Origin: Planctomycetota bacterium
Lineage (GTDB): Bacteria > Planctomycetota > Phycisphaerae > WQYP01
Direction: 5' to 3'
DNA: 37,028 nucleotides
NCBI GenBank assembly: GCA_021809365.1
Contig: JAKBAC010000013.1
Coordinates: 1 to 37,028, forward strand
Shown: in pieces, positions 23,327 through 31,720 of the stretch
Position numbering within the stretch: position 1 is the first letter of the stretch
Layout of the letters: each line of letters opens with the position of its first letter
Notes under the pieces: model-generated
The model's input: only the letters and a program-made list of their open reading frames with translations
What the model was told of the DNA's origin: nothing
The model's database searches: none
Program-made: the position numbers and the translations under genes

Positions 23327-24052
23327 GTGGCAAAAATACCAGTGGTTTTATCCTGGAGTGGCGGAAAAGATTGTGCGTTAGCGCTGCACGAGCTTTCCCG
23401 AAATCCGGATTATCAGGTCGTGGCACTTCTTACGACCGTTAGCGAAGAATACAAACGCATCAGCCATCATGGCGTGCGGGAAGCACTTCTGCAGATGCAG
23501 GCGGCTGCGGTTGGAATTCCTCTGGACAAGATTTATCTGCCATCGAATAATTCCCACCCCTGCACCAATCAGGTTTATGAACAGATTATGGGCGACGCAA
23601 TGCGACGTTATGTGTCGCAAGGCGTGCGAACGGTGGGCTTCGGCGATTTATATCTCGAAGATTTGCGGGCCTGGCGGGAAAAAAATCTGGCAACCATCGG
23701 AATGCAGGGGGTGTTTCCACTGTGGAAACGTCCCACCAAGGCGCAGGCGGTTGAAATCATTGATTTGGGATTCAAGGCGTATTTATCGTGCGTTGAGGGA
23801 AAAGTTGGACCCGGTTTTGCGGGCCGAAGCTTTGACAAAAAGTTGCTGTCGGATCTGCCGGCGGACGTTGACCCCTGTGGGGAAAATGGGGAATTTCATA
23901 CGTTTGTTTATGCCGGACCGATTTTTTCCCAGCCCTTGAATGTCGTGGTGGGTGAGGTGGTGGTGCGCGATGGGCGCTATTATGCCGATTTATTGCCTGG
24001 CCACGGAGCCGCTCCTTCCGCCATGTTGCCCTCCGAGATTCCTCCCGTCTGA
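23327..24052 (+). CDS. Dph6-like PP-loop ATPase (diphthine-ammonia ligase family)
   Basis: The 241-residue protein is an N-type ATP pyrophosphatase. The PP-loop is SWSGGKDCALAL at residues 9-20. GFGDLYLEDLRAWREKNL and the downstream FKAYLSCVEG, then DPCGENGEFHTFVYAGPIF are typical of the Dph6/MJ0570-like family. In eukaryotes and archaea this family makes diphthamide on EF2, which bacteria lack, so the substrate here is unknown. The GTG start follows GCGGAGG at 5-7 nt. The MITE end lies 28 bp before the GTG. Confidence 0.88.
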   Translation: MAKIPVVLSWSGGKDCALALHELSRNPDYQVVALLTTVSEEYKRISHHGVREALLQMQAAAVGIPLDKIYLPSNNSHPCTNQVYEQIMGDAMRRYVSQGVRTVGFGDLYLEDLRAWREKNLATIGMQGVFPLWKRPTKAQAVEIIDLGFKAYLSCVEGKVGPGFAGRSFDKKLLSDLPADVDPCGENGEFHTFVYAGPIFSQPLNVVVGEVVVRDGRYYADLLPGHGAAPSAMLPSEIPPV

Positions 24053-24113
24053 AAGCTTTCGGTCCGGATCCACCGGAAAGGCCACACTCGCCGCAGCACG
24101 ACATGCTGATGGA

Positions 24114-25391
24114 TCAGCCGCGGGTGCCAGCGGCCGCCCCCAGCAATGGCGTCAATGGCGCGATATTTGGTTGTGGCCGCGCACCCTGCTCCAGAAGATG
24201 TTCAACGGCAATTTTCGCCAGGGTTCGCGATATGCGGTCATAGCGCGTTGCAGGATTCTTCAAAAAGGCTCGATAATGCAGCAAAGAGGCATAAAGTGTG
24301 CGATCATGCAGGATACCCCATGGCAAAGCCGATCCGGCCTGCTGTAACAACCGCGCTGCGTCATAATCGGCATGAGGATTGCCTGATGCGGAGGCAAGGA
24401 ATTTTTGTATTTGGGCGGGTACGGCGGCAGGCCAGCGTGCAACAATCTGTCGGCGTACCAGCGGCTCATTCTCAATGACCAGTGCATAGAGATATATAGA
24501 AGTAGCGGCGGAAACATCGCCCGTGATCAAACGGTGATATTGTGCATCCAGATAATCCATCATCGTCACCGTCTGACTGACCAATGCGCGGGTATTGCTG
24601 ATCTGACCCATCAAGACGGGATTGCGCCGCACAGGCAAGGTTTCCTCAATGACCAGGAGACGGACCGTTCGGGCGGCGGCGGCAACCTGAGCATAACGCA
24701 GAAGCATCATGGTTAATTGCACATCGGCCCGCTCGGCAAGGGCGGCGTAATGTTCGCGATCCTGCGGTGGCGTGGCCCCGAGATAGGCCAGCAGTTGGCT
24801 CATCGTCCAGATCGGCCCCAACTGAACAATATTATCCGGTGCCACATGTGTCATATACTCTGCCAGCGCCTGTTGGGCGGTTGGCGAGCCGGCGCGGGAC
24901 TGATACGTCAGGGCAAACGCCTTAATGCTCAACAGACGGGCCAGACCGGGATGCCGCAAACGCTTAGCCTGTTCCAGCAGCTTCGAAGCAATCGCTATTT
25001 TATCTGAAACGCGCTGCTGCATGGCGGCTAATATCCGCGGAGCAAATTGCTTTTCATAGCTGTGCCAGTCCGCCAGGGAATACAGCGGCTCAAAACGCCC
25101 CGGAGCGATGGATGGCACACTCTGATTCAATGACAAATCCGGCCATAGATCCGAAACACTGATCGCGGGCGGAAGCAATGGATTATTCGCCAGAGAATCG
25201 CCTGCGCCCGATTGGCGCATAGGAGCCGCCAACAGCGCTCCAGCCCATACAACGCATGCCATGCACACGCCTGACAGAATCAACGACCACTGTTTCAAGG
25301 AATATTGCCAAGCGCGTTGATGCGGATCATCCAGACACCCAGATGGAAGCGCGCCGGTCATAGACCCGAGATCACGATCATGAAATTTCAT
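24114..25391 (-). CDS. Unrecognised membrane-anchored helical protein
   Basis: I do not recognise this 425-residue protein. It has one membrane anchor at about 34-56 (SLILSGVCMACVVWAGALLA). The rest is rich in A, L, Q and R and looks all-helical, with stretches such as LLEQAKRLRHPGLARLLSIKAFAL that resemble TPR or similar repeats. The last 33 residues, VEHLLEQGARPQPNIAPLTP and LLGAAAGTRG, closely match an orphan reading frame behind the GH35 gene (31626-31720). The start at 25391 was chosen because it lies just before the helical anchor; frames extend upstream to 25526. Confidence 0.65.
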   Translation of the reverse strand: MKFHDRDLGSMTGALPSGCLDDPHQRAWQYSLKQWSLILSGVCMACVVWAGALLAAPMRQSGAGDSLANNPLLPPAISVSDLWPDLSLNQSVPSIAPGRFEPLYSLADWHSYEKQFAPRILAAMQQRVSDKIAIASKLLEQAKRLRHPGLARLLSIKAFALTYQSRAGSPTAQQALAEYMTHVAPDNIVQLGPIWTMSQLLAYLGATPPQDREHYAALAERADVQLTMMLLRYAQVAAAARTVRLLVIEETLPVRRNPVLMGQISNTRALVSQTVTMMDYLDAQYHRLITGDVSAATSIYLYALVIENEPLVRRQIVARWPAAVPAQIQKFLASASGNPHADYDAARLLQQAGSALPWGILHDRTLYASLLHYRAFLKNPATRYDRISRTLAKIAVEHLLEQGARPQPNIAPLTPLLGAAAGTRG

Positions 25392-25612
25392 AAGACCCTG
25401 ATTTTTCAACAGCCACCAAAACCAAAGTTCATTATGCAAGTGTTGCCGAAGATAGCAAGCCGAGGCCACCAAGGGCACACCCAGTTTTGAAGGTTTACGG
25501 CCTGCGGTGGACGAAAGGCATAACAAGGCGTAAAATCTTTGGTTTATGATGTGTCGGGAATTATCCCGCTGGCTAGTTGATGTTTTAAGATCGAAATAGA
25601 AGGATTTAATTC

Positions 25613-26485
25613 ATGGCGGAAATCAGCGCAAAAGATGTAATGACTCTGCGGGCACGGACAAATGCCGGCATGATGGATGCGAAAAAAGCCCTCCAGGAAG
25701 CTCATGGGGATATGGACGCGGCATGCGAGCTGCTGCGAAAATGGGGTGCCGGCCGGGCGGAAAGCAAGGTGTCCAATGAAATGAAAGAGGGCTTGGTCGG
25801 GGGAAAAATCAGTGAAGACGGAAAATTGGGCGTTATGGTGCGCCTGGGCTGTCAGACCGATTTTGTGGCCCGCAATGAGGCCTTTCAAAAACTGCTCCAT
25901 GACCTTGTGGAACTGGCGTTCACGCACGATGTTCACACGCCGGCTCAACTCCATGCGCTCAAATATCCGGATGGCTCAGGGCGCACCGTTGAGGCGGTCA
26001 TCAAGGAGATGGTGGGAGGTTCAATTAAAGAAAATATGGCCGTAACAGGCCTGGCGCGCTATCATTCCGCCAACGGCCTGGTCGGGAAATATGTGCATCA
26101 CAACGCCAAGGTCGGCACGCTGGTGCAGGTCGATGGCAGCTCGGATGACGCGGTGCGCGTACTGATTGGGGAAATCGCCATGCACGTCACGGCGGGAATG
26201 CCCTTTGTGCCGCTGGCGATCAGCCGCGAATCCGTTGATGCGGCGGTGGTGCAGCGTGAGCGTGAATTGGCGGCGGAAAGCATCAAGAACAAGCCCGCCA
26301 ATATCATTGAGAAAATCGTCACCGGGAAACTCGATAAATTCTTCGCTGACAATGTGCTGCTCGAACAGCCATTTGTCAAAGATGAAAGCAAACGGATTCG
26401 GGATCTGCTGGCGGATACCGGCAAGACGGTGGCCGCCACATTGACCATTGTCGGCTTCGCCCGCTTTAAGGTCGGCGAGGTTTAA
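25613..26485 (+). CDS. tsf: Elongation factor Ts
   Basis: EF-Ts recycles EF-Tu by exchanging GDP for GTP. The 290-residue protein has the N-terminal UBA-like domain (VMTLRARTNAGMMDAKKALQEA) and the EF-Tu contact motif CQTDFVARNEAFQKL near 80-95. The dimerisation-type core follows, with VLLEQPFVKDESKRIRDLL near the C-terminus. AGAAGGA lies 8 nt before the ATG. It heads the operon with pyrH and frr. The usual upstream partner rpsB is absent; a minus-strand gene lies there instead. Confidence 0.97.
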   Translation: MAEISAKDVMTLRARTNAGMMDAKKALQEAHGDMDAACELLRKWGAGRAESKVSNEMKEGLVGGKISEDGKLGVMVRLGCQTDFVARNEAFQKLLHDLVELAFTHDVHTPAQLHALKYPDGSGRTVEAVIKEMVGGSIKENMAVTGLARYHSANGLVGKYVHHNAKVGTLVQVDGSSDDAVRVLIGEIAMHVTAGMPFVPLAISRESVDAAVVQRERELAAESIKNKPANIIEKIVTGKLDKFFADNVLLEQPFVKDESKRIRDLLADTGKTVAATLTIVGFARFKVGEV

Positions 26486-26515
26486 GAATTTCGCCTGCTC
26501 TTGGTGGAGTTGTAC

Positions 26516-27304
26516 ATGACCAAACCGCGTTATCACCGCGTGCTTTTGAAAATCTCCGGCGAAGGGCTGTGCCAGGAAGGTGGCTTTGGCATTGACATGG
26601 CCGAACTGACCGCGCTTGCCCGGCAAATCGCCGAGGTTGCGGAATTGGGCGTGCAGGTGGCGGTGGTGATTGGCGGCGGAAATTTCATCCGCGGCGAAAA
26701 ACTTGCAAAATCCGGTGAAATTCAACGCTCCACCGCCGATTACATGGGTATGCTGGCCACGGTTATCAATGCCATGGCCCTGCAGGAAGTTCTGGAACAT
26801 CTGGGGCGGCCAACGCGCGTGGCCAGCGCTCTTAATGTGATTCAGGTCGCCGAACCATTTATCCGTCGCAAGGTGCTGCGTCATCTGGAAAAGGGACGTG
26901 TGGTGGTTCTGGCGGCGGGAGTTGGCAATCCGTTTTTCACGACTGACACCTGTGCGGCGCTACGCGCCACGGAATTGCAGGCGGAAGTTCTGTTAAAGGC
27001 CACCAAAGTTGATGGCGTGTACGATTCAGACCCCAAGAAAAATCCCGATGCCCGCTGTTTTTCCGAACTGACGTATCGACAGGTGATTACAGATAATTTG
27101 CGCGTCATGGATATGACGGCCATCAGCCTGGCGATGGAAAGCAAAATTCCCATTATCGTGTTTAACCTCAAGAAACCGGGCAATATTTTACGCGTAATTA
27201 CGGGTGAAGCCATCGGCACACGGATCGCCTTCGTGGATCCCGGCAGCGAGCCGATGAAAGCCCCAAAGGCAACGGAACACGCATCATTGATTCGGGGAGC
27301 CTGA
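26516..27304 (+). CDS. pyrH: UMP kinase
   Basis: PyrH phosphorylates UMP to UDP, the first step towards UTP and CTP. The 262-residue protein begins YHRVLLKISGEGLCQEGGFGID and has the AAK-family nucleotide loop VAVVIGGGNFIRGEKLAKSG, followed by ADYMGMLATVINAMALQEVLEHLG and the C-terminal LRVITGEAIGTRI. ATG 26516 is preferred over a TTG at 26501 because GTGGAG lies about 8 nt before it. It lies 30 nt after tsf and 2 nt before frr. Confidence 0.97.
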   Translation: MTKPRYHRVLLKISGEGLCQEGGFGIDMAELTALARQIAEVAELGVQVAVVIGGGNFIRGEKLAKSGEIQRSTADYMGMLATVINAMALQEVLEHLGRPTRVASALNVIQVAEPFIRRKVLRHLEKGRVVVLAAGVGNPFFTTDTCAALRATELQAEVLLKATKVDGVYDSDPKKNPDARCFSELTYRQVITDNLRVMDMTAISLAMESKIPIIVFNLKKPGNILRVITGEAIGTRIAFVDPGSEPMKAPKATEHASLIRGA

Positions 27305-27306
27305 AT

Positions 27307-27867
27307 ATGTCGATTGATGAAATTCTTTTTGAAGCCGAGGAAAATCTGGAAAAGGCCCTGGAGCATCTGCGGCATGATTTTCGTGGATTCCGCACCGGTC
27401 GCGCCAGTACGTCGCTGGTGGAATATATCAAGGTGGACTATTACGGAGCGGCCACGGATCTGCGATCTCTGGCATCCCTGACCACACCTGATGCGACATC
27501 CATTCTCATCAAGCCGTTTGATCCAGCTTCGATGAAGGATATTATCAAGGGCATTGAGGCGGCCAATCTGGGTATCAATCCGATCCATGATGGCAAGCAG
27601 ATTCGCCTGATTCTTCCGCCCCTGTCCGGTGAACGCCGACAGCAGCTTTTAGGAAAGGTCAAGGAGGCGGCGGAGCATTCGCGCATCGCCATGCGCAACG
27701 TCCGCAGGGATGCCAACAAGCGCATCGAACAGGAAATCAAAGAATCCGGCATTCCGGAAGATCAAGCCAAGCAGGGCAAGGATAATATGCAGGAACTGCT
27801 GAAAAAATTTGAAGCGAAAGTGGAGGAACTGGTTCAGAGTAAGCACAAAGAGATCACCGAAATATAA
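27307..27867 (+). CDS. frr: Ribosome recycling factor
   Basis: RRF splits the post-termination ribosome with EF-G. The 186-residue protein matches the family over its whole length: LEKALEHLRHDFRGFRTGRAS, then VKEAAEHSRIAMRNVRRDANKRIEQE, ending with EELVQSKHKEI. GGAG precedes the ATG. It ends the tsf-pyrH-frr operon. Confidence 0.97.
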   Translation: MSIDEILFEAEENLEKALEHLRHDFRGFRTGRASTSLVEYIKVDYYGAATDLRSLASLTTPDATSILIKPFDPASMKDIIKGIEAANLGINPIHDGKQIRLILPPLSGERRQQLLGKVKEAAEHSRIAMRNVRRDANKRIEQEIKESGIPEDQAKQGKDNMQELLKKFEAKVEELVQSKHKEITEI

Positions 27868-27885
27868 ATGCTGATACGCATAGCG

Positions 27886-27918
27886 CTTCGCCGTCCGGCA
27901 TTTGGCGAGACGTTTTTT
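27886..27918 (+). terminator. Possible terminator of tsf-pyrH-frr
   Basis: TCGCC and GGCGA pair over an 11-nt loop and are followed after GACG by TTTTTT. The stem is short, so this is tentative, but its place 20 nt after frr fits. Confidence 0.4.
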
Positions 27919-28035
27919 GCGATTTTGATTACACTTGACCTTTCTAAGCCGGCGTGTTCACGCAGCAGGTTGGTATGGAATGCCTGAATCTTTCCGACAA
28001 GTCAATGTGGCTTGCCGAAAATTAAATCGAATGCG

Positions 28036-31000
28036 ATGCGGGTTTCAGTTATGGAGCCAACAGAGGATATTGAAAAGCTTCTGCGCGACGCGCATACGCT
28101 GATCGTCCGCTACACCGGCACCCAGGATCCGGTGCGGCGGTTGAAGCTGGCCCGCACTATGTTTACCAAAGGAGCCTTGCTGATTAAGGCCCGGCGTTTT
28201 GACTCCGCGCTGGCCGCCTTTGATCTGCTGCTGCGGACGTTTCCCGATAATCAGGACGATTCCATTGCGCCTCAGGTTGCCAAAACACTGTTGGATCGGG
28301 CGGCGGTACTTGATGTTCTGGGGCGGCACGATGACGCATTAATCGGATATGACGAATTAATTCGTCGATTTCGCGATGTGCCCCTGGAAGCCGTGCGGGG
28401 ATACGCGCTATCGGCCGAGTTTAACAAGGCCTCTCTATTGGCCCGGCTCAATCGCCACGTTGAGGCCCTGGCGTCACTGGATGAATGTCTGGACAACCGC
28501 GTTCAACCACTGCCCCGCCTTCTGGCCAAGATACTATGGATGCAGGCGGAATCGTTGGAGGCGCTGGGACGGCACGGCGCGTCACTGGCCGCATGCGAGC
28601 AACTCATTACGCGATTTTCCGACAAACCTGAAATTGTCGATCACAATTGGCTGGGCCGAATTGTTCTGACAAAAATGGACCTGCTGATTGCGCTGGATCG
28701 CGTGATGGAAATTCTAGCGGCATATCAGACCGCCCGGGAGCAGTTTGGCATTACCGCCGATGAGGTCACGGCGTCCCGGATATCCGACTTTGTAATGCAA
28801 CGGCTCAAAACATATATGGAATCCAATCAACCCGTTCCAGCGCTGGCGCTGGCGGAGGAAACCTTGCGGGTGTTGGGGCACTGCCCGGAGATGCCGTGGG
28901 TTGAGGTTGCGCAAAGCGCGGCGAAAACCCGGATTGTCGCGTTATGCCGAATGCGACGGGTCAATGAGTGTATCGCCGCCTATGATGTCGCCATGGAGCG
29001 ATTCGCCGATGCCGTGGATGAACCGCTGCGCCTAACTCTGGCGGCCATGTTGTTGGATCAGAGCACCGCACTGGTGGAGCGGCATGATTATCCCGCCGCG
29101 GAGAGTGCCTGCGATCAGTTGATCCTGCGGTTTAAAATATCCGAAAATTCCGAACTGGCGATGCTGGCCGGTCGCGCCATGTTCAACAAAATCGCCATTA
29201 AAGCATATCTGGGCAATACGGATGATGTTTTGTCAGCCTGTGACGCCTTTATAGATCGCTTCCGCTACAGCACCCATCCGGGGATCTGTGAGATGCTGTT
29301 TCACGCGTGGAGCCGCAAAGCCGCCATACTTGAAGCGCAAAAAAGTGATGCCGACGCCGTGGCGGCTTATGATGCGGCGATTAAAATAAACGCATCCTTG
29401 ACGCTGCCGCCGGTTCAGGTGGCGGCGGTCATGGCCAACCGCGCCGCGTGCCTCGGAAGATTATCCCGCACCCCGGAACAGCTTGCGGCGTATGAGGATA
29501 TCATTCATCGCTTCGCGGACAGTGGCGATAGAGACGTTATCATGCTGCTCGCGCCGGCGATGTTGGCGCGGGCATTTTTGCTGCGTGCCGACAACCGCCT
29601 GGACGAGGCGCTGGCATCGTGCCGACAATTTATCGCCCGTATCGAACACGGCACCCCTCCAGCCATGTTGGTTCCGCTGGCCAGAGCAATGTTCCTGCGT
29701 GGAGAATTGCTGGAAAAGTTGGGACAAGATCGCGCGGCGGCGGAAGCCTACGGCACCCTGGCAGCGCGGTTTGATTTCAATGGCGACACCCAGTCGCGTC
29801 AGTGCATTCCCATAGCGTTATATAATCAGGCGGCGCTGCTGGAGAAGCTGGAGCAACATGATGATGCACTGAGGGTGCTGGACCAGTTGCTCCAGCGTGC
29901 CGGCAATGAACCTGACTTGATTCCTCCGCAACTTGTGGCGCAGGCCACGCGCAATCGCCAGGCTATTTTGAACATGCTGACTGGCTCATCTGCGTCGCCG
30001 GGCGGCGCGGCAACTGTGGCGGCGGAGGATCGTGCCGCAGTCGCGGCAACCGCCAATGACCATCAAGAATCGCAACCGAATCCGCAGTCGCAGATGCAGA
30101 CGCCATCAGAGCAATTGGCGGCTCCAAGTCCGCCACAATACGCAATTCCAGAAATGTCTCTGCCCACAGTTCCCGACACTTCGGAATCATCGCCCGTGAG
30201 TCCAGAACTGATCACACCCGCTACTGAGCAAGCGCTAACGACACACGCAATTTCGACGGAGAGTAGCGTGCACGTTCCGGAGAATACACCGCCGATAGTC
30301 GTTGCCGAGGTCGCACACGCGCCGATTACGAATGCCGCCGCCGCAGCCCAATTTGCCGAATCCGACTCGCCAATTGGACAGCTCGCGCATCTGCGTAACA
30401 TCAAATGGCATGGTCACAGTGAGGAGCTTATTGCGGCATGTGATCAGTTTATTAAGCGCAATATGGATTCTGAATCCGGAGCTGGTCACAGAGCGGTGGC
30501 GGAAGCGTTCCGCATGAAAATAGAAATGCTCAAGGAAATCGGCTCACTGGAGGATGAACTGCGGGCTTGCAACGCATTTCTGCTTGCGTTTGGCCGCGGG
30601 ACCGATTCTTCCCTTGATGCGCAGATATGTCGAACCATGTTGGATCAGGGGCGTGTATTCGGACAAATGGATCGCGCCGGTCATGCGGCGGCGGTGTACG
30701 ATGCTCTGATTCAGCGTTTTGCCAAATCCGACGATCCCGCCGTGCGCTCGGATGTCATTGCCGCGCTCACACGACAAGCGGCGATTGCCGCACAGCACGG
30801 GCGCATTGGTGAAGAAGTTCGCTGTTACCAGAGACTGGTCAGCAAATTCGGAGAAGTCTCGGCCACGGATGTACAACGTGAAGTGGCCAGAGCGATGTTG
30901 AATACCGGTCTGGCGTTTCGCAAGCTGGATCGCAAACTCGACGAATTGGCCGTGTACGATGCGATACAGCACCGCTTCGGCAATTCGGAAGATGCCGAGA

Positions 31001-31431
31001 TTCTTTATGTCCTCGCCCGGGCCATGGTGCGCAAATCCATCACGTTGGGCGAACGCGGCAGGCGTCAGGAACAAATCAAAGTTTGCGATGCGATTATTGT
31101 CCGCTTTGCCAACGCCGAATCTCAGTTCCTCCGCCGACAGGCGGCGCGCACCCAATGTAACCGCGCAATGGCGCTGGAGGAACTGGGGCAAATTCCCGAT
31201 GCCATGGCCGCGTATGAGCAAATCATTGCGAGCTTCGATCGCGCCGTGGATTCGCCATTGCGGGCGTGCGCCGGGCTGGCCTTATTCCAAAAGGCTCAAC
31301 TGCTGCGCCGGCAGAGACGCCGCGCCGAAGCCATCGCGTGCTATCAGCATTTTATCCAGAGCTATCCGATGGACGATGAAGAAATATCCGGGCTGATCAG
31401 CCAGTCACAGGCACTGTTGCGCGTACTGTAG
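28036..31431 (+). CDS. Long TPR-like repeat protein with a disordered linker
   Basis: This 1131-residue protein consists of two arrays of helical repeats of about 50-65 residues. Each has the theme A-x-A-M-x-x-K-A-x-x-L-x-x-L-G-R-x-x-E-A-L-A-x-Y-D-x-x-I-x-R-F, as in SAEFNKASLLARLNRHVEALASL. The first array spans about 15-640, then comes an A/P/S/T/Q-rich low-complexity stretch of roughly 140 residues (about 655-795, rich in PQSQMQTPSEQLAAPSPPQY-type sequence). The second array follows to the end. No signal peptide, membrane segment or enzymatic domain is seen. It is likely a scaffold, but no partner is evident. ATG 28036 is used; other nearby starts (TTG 28012, ATG 28051) are equally possible. 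Confidence 0.8.
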   Translation: MRVSVMEPTEDIEKLLRDAHTLIVRYTGTQDPVRRLKLARTMFTKGALLIKARRFDSALAAFDLLLRTFPDNQDDSIAPQVAKTLLDRAAVLDVLGRHDDALIGYDELIRRFRDVPLEAVRGYALSAEFNKASLLARLNRHVEALASLDECLDNRVQPLPRLLAKILWMQAESLEALGRHGASLAACEQLITRFSDKPEIVDHNWLGRIVLTKMDLLIALDRVMEILAAYQTAREQFGITADEVTASRISDFVMQRLKTYMESNQPVPALALAEETLRVLGHCPEMPWVEVAQSAAKTRIVALCRMRRVNECIAAYDVAMERFADAVDEPLRLTLAAMLLDQSTALVERHDYPAAESACDQLILRFKISENSELAMLAGRAMFNKIAIKAYLGNTDDVLSACDAFIDRFRYSTHPGICEMLFHAWSRKAAILEAQKSDADAVAAYDAAIKINASLTLPPVQVAAVMANRAACLGRLSRTPEQLAAYEDIIHRFADSGDRDVIMLLAPAMLARAFLLRADNRLDEALASCRQFIARIEHGTPPAMLVPLARAMFLRGELLEKLGQDRAAAEAYGTLAARFDFNGDTQSRQCIPIALYNQAALLEKLEQHDDALRVLDQLLQRAGNEPDLIPPQLVAQATRNRQAILNMLTGSSASPGGAATVAAEDRAAVAATANDHQESQPNPQSQMQTPSEQLAAPSPPQYAIPEMSLPTVPDTSESSPVSPELITPATEQALTTHAISTESSVHVPENTPPIVVAEVAHAPITNAAAAAQFAESDSPIGQLAHLRNIKWHGHSEELIAACDQFIKRNMDSESGAGHRAVAEAFRMKIEMLKEIGSLEDELRACNAFLLAFGRGTDSSLDAQICRTMLDQGRVFGQMDRAGHAAAVYDALIQRFAKSDDPAVRSDVIAALTRQAAIAAQHGRIGEEVRCYQRLVSKFGEVSATDVQREVARAMLNTGLAFRKLDRKLDELAVYDAIQHRFGNSEDAEILYVLARAMVRKSITLGERGRRQEQIKVCDAIIVRFANAESQFLRRQAARTQCNRAMALEELGQIPDAMAAYEQIIASFDRAVDSPLRACAGLALFQKAQLLRRQRRRAEAIACYQHFIQSYPMDDEEISGLISQSQALLRVL

Positions 31432-31625
31432 CGATGGCAGTAAATCCGAACCAGGGTTCTGGAGTGCGAGTTTCCAAGACGAACCCTTCTCTTAGCGCTG
31501 GCATTTATGCCGTCGATTTCGCCGCTCGCCCGGAAATAATGTCGCACCCAATCTCTGGTTTTCCGGCCACGCGCTGGTGCATGTCCCACTACCGTCAACC
31601 CTGATTTATAGCTGGAACAGGGCAC
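31432..31625. other. Intergenic region between TPR gene and GH35 gene
   Basis: No gene is convincing here. It holds the dispersed repeat (see 31478-31626). No T-run terminator was seen for either convergent gene. Confidence 0.35.
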
Positions 31626-31626
31626 T
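31478..31626. repeat. Dispersed repeat copy 2
   Basis: It shares ACGAACCC, TTCTC, CTGGCAT, CCG and finally TGGAACAGGGCACT with positions 1-101, in the same order. The middle is longer here by about 50 nt. GTCCCAC near 31582 and ACCCTGATTTATAGCTGG may be the degraded hairpin. Confidence 0.45.
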
Positions 31627-31720
31627 AGCGCGTGGAAGCCGCCGCACCGAGTAACGGTGTAAGCGGAGCGGTGTGCGGCTGAGATATTGCTCCCTGCTCA
31701 ATGAGATGTTCCATGGCGAT
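31626..31720 (-). pseudogene. Orphan C-terminal fragment homologous to the gene at 24114-25391
   Basis: Read on the minus strand this gives IAMEHLIEQGAISQPHTAPL and TPLLGAAASTR, then a stop codon (TAG). The gene at 24114-25391 ends VEHLLEQGARPQPNIAPLTP and LLGAAAGTRG, then a stop. The DNA aligns over about 95 bp at roughly two thirds identity. No further upstream part of the same gene is seen; the GH35 C-terminus occupies it in another frame. It overlaps the GH35 stop region by about 20 bp. Confidence 0.6.

Noticed and set aside
31362..31625. Minus-strand frame in the gap behind the TPR gene
   Set aside because: Its sequence coincides with the dispersed repeat and shows no protein-like pattern; a short peptide LVPCS recurs only because the repeat does.
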